From contig JBLWGC010000185.1 in NCBI GenBank assembly GCA_048772705.1, forward strand, positions 1-64,000: a stretch of DNA of 64,000 nt, given 5' to 3'. Positions within the stretch are counted from its first letter, which is position 1, and every line of letters begins with the position of its first letter. The position numbers and the translations under genes were made by a program. This document shows positions 57,862 through 64,000 of the stretch, in pieces. The stretch is from Leidyana gryllorum EB-2025a (taxonomy: Eukaryota > Apicomplexa). The notes under the pieces are model-generated. The model was not told the DNA's origin and did not search any database. It saw nothing but the letters and a program-made list of their open reading frames with translations.

Positions 57862-59079
57862 TCAATCCATCATATCGCCGTCCTCCATCATGTCATCATC
57901 TCCTTCATCCATGTTATTATTCTCCTCATTGTCTGCCCCACTGTCGAACAACGCCTCCAGTTTGCTCGTTTTGAAGTAGATTCCAGCTCCATGCAGCGCC
58001 GTCTGCAAAACCTTGAAGTCGGCAATCGACATGTTTATTGCTCGCCGCTTCTCGTAACCGGTATCGCATATCACTTTATGCACATATTGACGGAAACAAG
58101 TCAATCTAGTGCTGTTCGGAGGGTCCTCTGCCTCATTCACTGGAAATGGCACACCTTTGAGCCCTTCATATATTTCCAACAGCTGATTTAACGTATTCTT
58201 CATCTTAAAAGCTGCCCCGACCGTCTTGTTCTTGCGAGAGAAGAGGATCCGCAGCATTCCATCCCATTGTGCATAGTCCGGCTGAGAACACACGTGTGTG
58301 CTGCCACTAAAAACGGCAAGACTTACTATCTGATGCTCTTTGGTGGGGCATAATTTCACAACTATCGAGTCGACCTTTGGTGGAGGGTTGAAAGACGCCG
58401 CAGAGACGTGGCAAACACGTGTCACTTTGCAGAATACTTGAGTATTGACTCCCAGTCGACAATACAGTTTATCGCCTGGCTGAGCCACCAACCGTTCTCC
58501 GAATTCCTTTTGGAACATGAGCACTGCGCATTTGAAAGGGTGCGGGTGAGTCACGAGACGGAAGATGAAAGGTGAGGAGATCTGGTAGGGCAAGTTGGCA
58601 GTGCACACGTTGAACTGCCCAAAGTCGGTTTTCAAAGCATCCCCCTCTTTTATCTCAAAGTTGGTATATCCCTGAGCCAAGCATCTCTTCTTGACTTCAG
58701 CAACCATACGGGTATCGATTTCGAGTGCCACGACCCTCCGGGCGCGGGCGCAGAGTTGGACAGTTAGATTACCGGTACCAGGTCCAATTTCCAGCACTAC
58801 ATCGCTTCTTTGGATTTCTGCAGCATCGAGAATCTTGGTGACTATCCCAGGGTTCTTCAATAAATGCTGGCCCAGTTTCTTGTTCATCTTGAATCCGAGT
58901 TTTGCTTTGCTCACACCAGCATTTCGTCCTTCTTGATTGCCATGCTTCCCTTTGGCTGGTGACGAGCTGCCTTTCCCTCGATTCTTAGAGCTGACCTTCT
59001 CAGCAACCGCCTTGAGCTGGCCAGCGCCGGGGAATAATTGGCCTTCGTTGGCTTTGAACAACTTGCGGCCCTTGGCCAT
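57862..59079 (-). CDS. DIM1: 18S rRNA dimethyladenosine transferase Dim1 (KsgA family)
   Basis: Two exons (58327-59079, 57862-58281) with a 45-nt in-frame intron; product 390 aa. Dim1 dimethylates two adjacent adenines in the 3' hairpin of small-subunit rRNA and is needed for pre-rRNA cleavage. Visible motifs are FKMNKKLGQHLLKN, the SAM loop VLEIGPGTGNLT, ALEID, the catalytic motif IV NLPYQISSP, and VMFQKEF-like MFQKEFGERL. After the intron come the eukaryotic insert QWDGMLRILFSRKNKT and an acidic tail (DEGDDDMM). A Lys-rich N-terminal extension probably directs it to the nucleolus. The ATG follows a T8 run plus GCAG, a textbook splice acceptor placed directly at the start codon. Confidence 0.95.
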   Translation of the reverse strand: MAKGRKLFKANEGQLFPGAGQLKAVAEKVSSKNRGKGSSSPAKGKHGNQEGRNAGVSKAKLGFKMNKKLGQHLLKNPGIVTKILDAAEIQRSDVVLEIGPGTGNLTVQLCARARRVVALEIDTRMVAEVKKRCLAQGYTNFEIKEGDALKTDFGQFNVCTANLPYQISSPFIFRLVTHPHPFKCAVLMFQKEFGERLVAQPGDKLYCRLGVNTQVFCKVTRVCHVSAASFNPPPKVDSIVVKLCPTKEHQIVSLAVFSGSTHVCSQPDYAQWDGMLRILFSRKNKTVGAAFKMKNTLNQLLEIYEGLKGVPFPVNEAEDPPNSTRLTCFRQYVHKVICDTGYEKRRAINMSIADFKVLQTALHGAGIYFKTSKLEALFDSGADNEENNNMDEGDDDMMEDGDMMD

Positions 59080-59334
59080 CTGCAAAAAAAATGGGCTCTC
59101 TCTCAGCCACCACCAGTCTGGGGAAAAAAATCGATCTGGGCCCACAATATGGGCAATGCCTTCCTGTTCCCCAAAACGCCCGCCACCGTAAGCAGGGTAT
59201 TTGCACGCGTGTGCGTGTGTGCGTGTGTACCAGCTCTCTGGCATCTGTGGGTAATTGCTGAATGGTAGTATCAACTAGACGATGTTGCTGGGCTGTTCTG
59301 GGTACCGGACAATCTGGCTGACGCCCAGCCGCCG
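59080..59334. promoter_or_regulatory. Divergent promoter region, Dim1 / serine hydrolase
   Basis: 255 bp between diverging starts. It holds a T8 tract with GCAG just before the Dim1 ATG and a GT-rich alternating run (about 59200-59230). Short ATG-led frames on the plus strand (59260-59320) end quickly. Function is inferred from position. Confidence 0.35.
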
Positions 59335-60561
59335 ATGAGCGATTTGCGGTACTTTTACAAAGAGAGGACTGCGGACGCCACATGGATACCTTGTCAATAT
59401 TTCGGGGCGCTGAGCGACTTGGGTCGTCGCACTGTGCTTCTGTATTTCCATGGTGAGTGATCGATGTTTCTTTGTCTCTGGATGGCCTTTCGGTTTGGTT
59501 TCTAAAGGGAATTCGTGTGATCTGGGCGACATGATGGACGAGATGAAATGCATCCGTGACTTTTCCAGTCGGCACGTGGTTCACTTTGAGTATCCTGGGT
59601 AGGTGGGCTGTTGTATGAGAGTTTGATTTCCATCTGATTTAGCTATGGCGTGTGCAACGCGGATGGGCTCTCAGCCAGTGCTGCCAAGATTGATCAATGG
59701 GCTCGAGCTGTAGCTACCTTTCTCCTAGCTCTGGGTGTTCCGGCACGTAGTATAGTGCCATTTGGCCGATCTATCGGCACAGGTCCGGCCACAAAGTTGG
59801 CGCATTGGCTCCTCCGTACACAAGGAGAGGTTGGTGGGTGCATTTTGCAGAGCCCATATACGTCTATTCACGACTTGGTGAGAGGTAAGAAGAAGAAGGT
59901 TCCCTCCCCCCCCCCGTCCCAACTGGCACACTCGAATCGTTGCTGTTGGTGCAGACTACGCGTGGACTCCGGCGACTTGGATATTCAACAACGACTGGGA
60001 CACAAAACGTGAGCTGGAAGAGATGGCCCAGTGTGGGGGCAAAGTGCCGTTGTTGGTGGTGCACGGGGAGATAGACGAAGTAATCCCGGTAAAGCACGGG
60101 CGTGAGTTGGTAGTCACGTATCCCGTATCGGACGCAATGAAAGAAGGTGTGTTCCCACGAGGATCCCAACACAACTCGTACTATGTGGTGGAGGATCTGG
60201 TGAACCCCATTGACCGGTTTCTACGTAACAAAGGAGGCGAATTGTAAGTGGCTGTGTGGGAGAGTGAGATTGACGAATTCGTTGTCCCAGACAAAGGGAG
60301 CCCATAACCGTTGAGATTCCGACTTTCGCTACGACTTTGCCGAGCAGTCTCCGCATCCACCGCCAGAGGTCCACCGGAGCGCTCGCAAATGTGGCACCCA
60401 CTGACAGTGCCCCTAATCATCGCGAAGAGGAGGGAATAGTCTCGGGAGTCCCGGTGCAAAGACAAAATTACGGCATATTGAACTACATCTGGTGCTGTGC
60501 CTCGCCCCAGCCAGCCAGCCCTGAAGAGATAACGCATACGATGAGTAGCGGGCGCAGATAG
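59335..60561 (+). CDS. ABHD17/FAM108-like serine hydrolase
   Basis: Five exons (59335-59452, 59508-59598, 59643-59884, 59955-60243, 60291-60561) with introns of 55, 44, 70 and 47 nt; product 336 aa. The ABHD17 family are alpha/beta hydrolases that remove palmitate from membrane proteins. Visible features are the oxyanion strand TVLLYFHGN, YPGYG, the nucleophile elbow GRSIGTG (Ser113), ILQSPYTSI, Asp191 in VVHGEIDEVIP and His223 in GSQHNSY. This build lacks the N-terminal Cys cluster that anchors animal ABHD17, but the C-terminal extension has a Trp-Cys-Cys (IWCCASP) that might be lipidated instead. The NSUN2-like gene starts 16 bp after the stop. Confidence 0.85.
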
Positions 60562-60577
60562 CTTTATCAAATTTTCG

Positions 60578-62917
60578 ATGGGGTGGAGTCGGAAGAAGCG
60601 TCCTGGCAATCGCCCCACAAAGGAGTGGGTTAGGGGACAGCCGATTGTAGAAGAGAACCCCCGATATGAGAGATACTACAGGGTTAGTGAGAGAGAGAGG
60701 TATCCATCAACCAATCGATCCCCTTTAGGACCAGGGCGTCTGCCAAACCGATGAGGAACTCCAGACAATGATGACGAGCTTCAGGACCGCCCTCCCCGGT
60801 AAGCGAGAGAGACAGAGACAGAGAGATGACGCCGTTTCTCAACTTTACCCGCAGTTTCCTTCCGCATCTCGGCCGCTACGGACCTAAAAAAGGCGGTTAT
60901 TGAGGAAGTTCTCGGCCAAAAAGCGGTTCTCGAGAATGGCCAACAAGACGCTCCCAAACGTCTCCAATGGTACCCCGAAGGCCTCGCGTTCCAGTGGGAG
61001 GCCATTGCGAGGAAAACAATGAGACGGAACCCCGCCCTCGCCGAGATCAAAAAGTATCTCGTCACAGAGAACGAGATGGGAGCTGTCACACGCCAAGAAG
61101 CCGTCTCGATGATACCCCCTTTGTGTTTGGACGTCCGTTCCAACAACGCTGTCCTCGATATGTGTGCAGCCCCGGGGTCAAAAACCTCTCAGATCATCGA
61201 TCTGAGTGTGATGGATACCCCGGGAACGGACTCTCTCAATCTCCAGTTCCCGGCCGAAGCTGCTGTGGTTGCCAATGATGTCAATATCGCCCGTGCGCGA
61301 ATGCTCCGACATCAGCTCCAGCGTCAGGGACACCCCGGCAGCGCAGTGACAAACTGCGATGCCTCAAACTTCCCCAAAGCACTGTCTGACTCAGCCCTCT
61401 TTGACCGCGTCCTGGCCGATGTCCTCTGTTCCGGCGACGGCACTCTGCGCAAGAACATCGATGTCTGGCCAAAGTGGACCCCACGAGGCGGCCTCCAGCT
61501 GCATCCGCGACAGCTGCAGATTCTGCTGAGAGGATTGGACCTTCTCGCCCCGCAGGGCCGCCTGGTCTATTCCACCTGCTCCCTCAACCCGATCGAAGAC
61601 GAAGCTGTGGTCGCAGCCGCTCTGGAAGCCGGCAAAGGACGCTTCCGACTACTCCCCATTCCAGAGATGGAGAACCTCAAGTACAGCCCGGGGCTCGACT
61701 CCTGGTTCGTTCCTCACGTCAAAGCCTACGAGAAGGATACCGCCGATAAAGAGACTGAAACCAGAATCGACTCAATCGAACATTTCCAACAAATGGTCGC
61801 CAAAGGAGTCTACAAAGATAATCTCGTCGACAAGACAATGTTCCCTTCCTATGCCTCTGAGGACGTTCGCAAACAACTACACCTCTGTGGCCGATTCTTA
61901 CCCCATCAGAACAACTCGGGCGGCTTCTTCTTGGCCATCTTTGAGAACACCGCCATGGAGCCCAGCGTCAAAAAGAATCGCTTCGCTGTTCAGCAAAACG
62001 AGAACGAGCGCAATAGTCTCAATGATATCACTCAAACCGGCGACGAGTTCTTCCGACCCAAAGTCGTCTCTCTCGACGATCCCGATGTCTCCACGATGGT
62101 CAACTTTTATGGCCTCTCCAAGGATTGCAAACTCGCCCCTGTCGAGTCCCCGAGACTCATCAAAGACTCCCAACCCAGGACGCCCAGATACACCTACACA
62201 TTCGTCGATCCGCGCGGAGAAGAACGCTTGGATTTGGTCCACGGATACCGCCGATTCCCTCTCCTCCGCAAAGAGGACATGGAAACTAAGCTGTATTTGA
62301 CTACACCTCGACTTATAGATATGGCCATGGCCATGAGAGCGCCTGTCCGCGCCCTGCAGTACGGTGTCAAGGCTTTCGACCGCTTGGACGATCGCTTCGC
62401 ACAGGCTTCTGGCTCGCCCTTCAGACCAATGATGGAAGCGGCCCCATGGCTGATACCTTTCATGAGACGCAGAGTCTTGTTCGCCACTTACAAGGCTGTT
62501 GAAGAAATGTTGGAGGCCGAGTGGAACTCACACAAATTGCTCGAGCTCGAAGCCGATGGGGCAGTTGCCAATGTCGATTCCATCCGTCAGCAGCGATCTG
62601 ATGGGGAGGGGGCTTGGCTTGAGCCAGGTGGAGCGTACTTGATTGCGTGTAACGAGTTTGAGGCCTTGGCAGCTTCCAACTCCTCAGAGCCTCCGCGGCA
62701 ACTTGGATGCCTTCGAATCCCATGCTTGCTGAGTCTGGCCGGCAATATGCAAGCATTGGTTAAGAAACAGGTCAAGGACGCCATTCTGCTTCATCTCGGT
62801 GGCGGAAGTCCAATCACCTTCCGAGGCGAGAACGAAGGGGAAACATCAGAGATACAGACTCAAGACGACGCAAGTCTTGCACCTCCCACCGAGGGAACCT
62901 TAGACAATGATGATTAG
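60578..62917 (+). CDS. NSUN2: NSUN2/Trm4-like tRNA (cytosine-5) methyltransferase
   Basis: Three exons (60578-60682, 60729-60798, 60855-62917) with introns of 46 and 56 nt (the first donor is GTTAGT); product 745 aa. The enzyme places m5C in tRNAs in the nucleus. The N-terminus matches NSUN2 (YERYY, FRTALPVSFRIS, LQWYPEGLAFQ, VTRQEAVSMIPPLCLDV), followed by SAM motif LDMCAAPGSKTSQ, motif IV ADVLCSGDGTLRKN with Cys250, and motif VI YSTCSLNPIEDEAVV with catalytic Cys300. In motif IV the usual Pro before Cys (DVPCSGDG) is Leu. The C-terminal domain is full length. The gene is third-last in a tight plus-strand run and DHFR-TS starts 69 bp later. Confidence 0.95.
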
Positions 62918-62986
62918 ACCCTGCAGTTAGACATACTGAATCACAGAACTGATCTACCCCAAAAAGAACAATTCTCATCGTCAGCG

Positions 62987-64000
62987 ATGAGTAGCGGTCA
63001 ATTGAAGGTGGGCACTGTCCTCGCCAGTACCCTATCAGGTGGCATTGGATGGCGTGGAAAGCTCCCTTGGCGTATATCTGAGGTGAATGGTGTCTACCAC
63101 ACACGTGTGGCAACCAGGTGTTTGTGTAGGACCTCAAGCACTTTGAGCATATAACTACAGCAAAGGGCTGTCGTCGTAATGTGAAAGGCGTCAATGGTGT
63201 ACTGATGGGAAGGAAGACGTGGGAAAGCTTGCCAAAGAAGCCTCTGCCCGGTCGACGAAATGTAGTTGTGTCAAACAGTCTGGAGCCTTCTGTGGACGAC
63301 AAATATAAGGTTGTCAAGTCTATTGAGGAGGGACTGAGTGTTCTGGAACAGGAAGGAATCAAGACTGTGTATATTACTGGTGAGGCTGACGTGACATTAT
63401 CTAGTGTTTGGTGATTCTGCTCTCTTATGCGCAGGTGGCGGGGCTCTGTACGATGTGGCACACTCGGAGGGGTTGGCTGACAGGGTGTACTGGACGCGTG
63501 TATGTGGTTCTAAGATTAAGACGGATGCCAAGATTGACGTGGAGCACCTGCTGGCGAATTACCACGTGATTGCGATCAGCAAGACGCTGGGTGTGAAGGA
63601 CAAGTTGTCATACGACTTTTGTGTGTTGAAGAAGAGCAGCGAGGCTGACAAGAAACAGACCCTTGAAATGTCGTGGACTCCGCTGGAGGATCCATCTCGT
63701 AGCACATCGATGCCGATTATCCATCCACGACAACCTGGAGGGTTACCTCTGTTGCGTCGGTATAAGCATGATGAGTTTCAGTACCTGACGATTATGGAGG
63801 AGATCCTGGACAAGGGACTGTCAATGGACGATCGGACGGGTGTTGGGACAGTGGCCAAGTTTGGAACGATGATGCGATACGATTTGTCTCAGAGCTTTCC
63901 AATGTTGACGACGAAGCGTGTTTACTGGAAGGGTGTGTTGGTTGAGCTGCTTTGGTTTCTGCAGGGTCGGACGGACGCTAAGTATCTGGCGGAGCGGGAC
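62987..64000 (+). CDS. DHFR-TS: Bifunctional dihydrofolate reductase-thymidylate synthase (partial)
   Basis: Three exons in the window (62987-63082, 63130-63379, 63435 to the right edge) with introns of 47 and 55 nt; the 3' part is cut off. The fusion makes dTMP and regenerates tetrahydrofolate. The DHFR part shows ASTLSGGIGWRGKLPWRISEDL, VLMGRKTWESLP, PGRRNVVVS and ITGGGALYD, and lasts to about residue 180. After a linker the TS part begins (DEFQYLTIMEEILDKG, DDRTGVGTVAKFG, SFPMLTTKRVYWKGV, ELLWFLQGRTDAKYL). The TS catalytic Cys lies beyond the edge. The DHFR-TS fusion is typical of bikonts, including alveolates and plants, and absent from fungi and animals. Confidence 0.96.

Overview
The window is nuclear DNA of a microbial eukaryote with a very compact genome. 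About 26 protein genes fill nearly all of it. They carry many short GT-AG introns, mostly 37-55 nt and often 45-49 nt. I rebuilt exon chains by matching donors, acceptors and codon phase, and every multi-exon call below closes in frame. A fused dihydrofolate reductase-thymidylate synthase (bikont trait), an E. coli-type adenylosuccinate lyase and a tryptophan-rich ESV1/LESV-like glucan-binding protein (plants, algae, starch-storing alveolates) point to a protist, perhaps an alveolate such as an apicomplexan or gregarine relative. That placement is inference. I see no virus-derived element, transposon, tRNA, rRNA or CRISPR array.

Layout. 1-21446 (-): one giant gene. Five exons encode an N-terminal region of about 500 aa, then about 2,800 aa of Ser/Pro/Glu-rich sequence, then an array of 21- and 24-residue acidic repeats that runs off the left edge. 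21522-25777: small lineage-specific genes, including a three-exon secreted protein and a membrane-anchored protein. 26315-28569: RNase P/MRP subunit Rpp20 (-) and adenylosuccinate lyase (+), head to head. 28670-39439 (+): a 2,336-aa cellular RNA-dependent RNA polymerase, then the Spb1 rRNA methyltransferase. 39603-42042 (-): class II fumarase and a small RING protein resembling Zip3/RNF212. 42292-45909 (+): a coiled-coil protein. 45913-47506 (-): eIF3e. 47684-51493 (+): the ESV1/LESV-like protein and proteasome beta-2. 51631-59079 (-): a seven-gene run of three secreted proteins, an ArfGAP, cyclin H, eIF3h and Dim1. 59335-64000 (+): an ABHD17-like serine hydrolase, an NSUN2-like tRNA m5C methyltransferase and DHFR-TS (cut by the right edge).

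Functional themes are ribosome and translation (Spb1, Dim1, eIF3e, eIF3h, NSUN2, Rpp20), nucleotide synthesis (ADSL, DHFR-TS), RNA silencing (RdRP), storage glucan (ESV1-like) and lineage-specific secreted or repeat proteins. Gene spacing is extreme. Start and stop codons overlap as ATGA between eIF3h and cyclin H, same-strand neighbours lie 15, 16, 25 and 29 bp apart, divergent start codons 26 bp apart, and convergent stop codons overlap or lie 3 bp apart. Several start codons follow a T6-T8 tract, in two cases with an AG, which raises the possibility of polycistronic transcription with trans-splicing.
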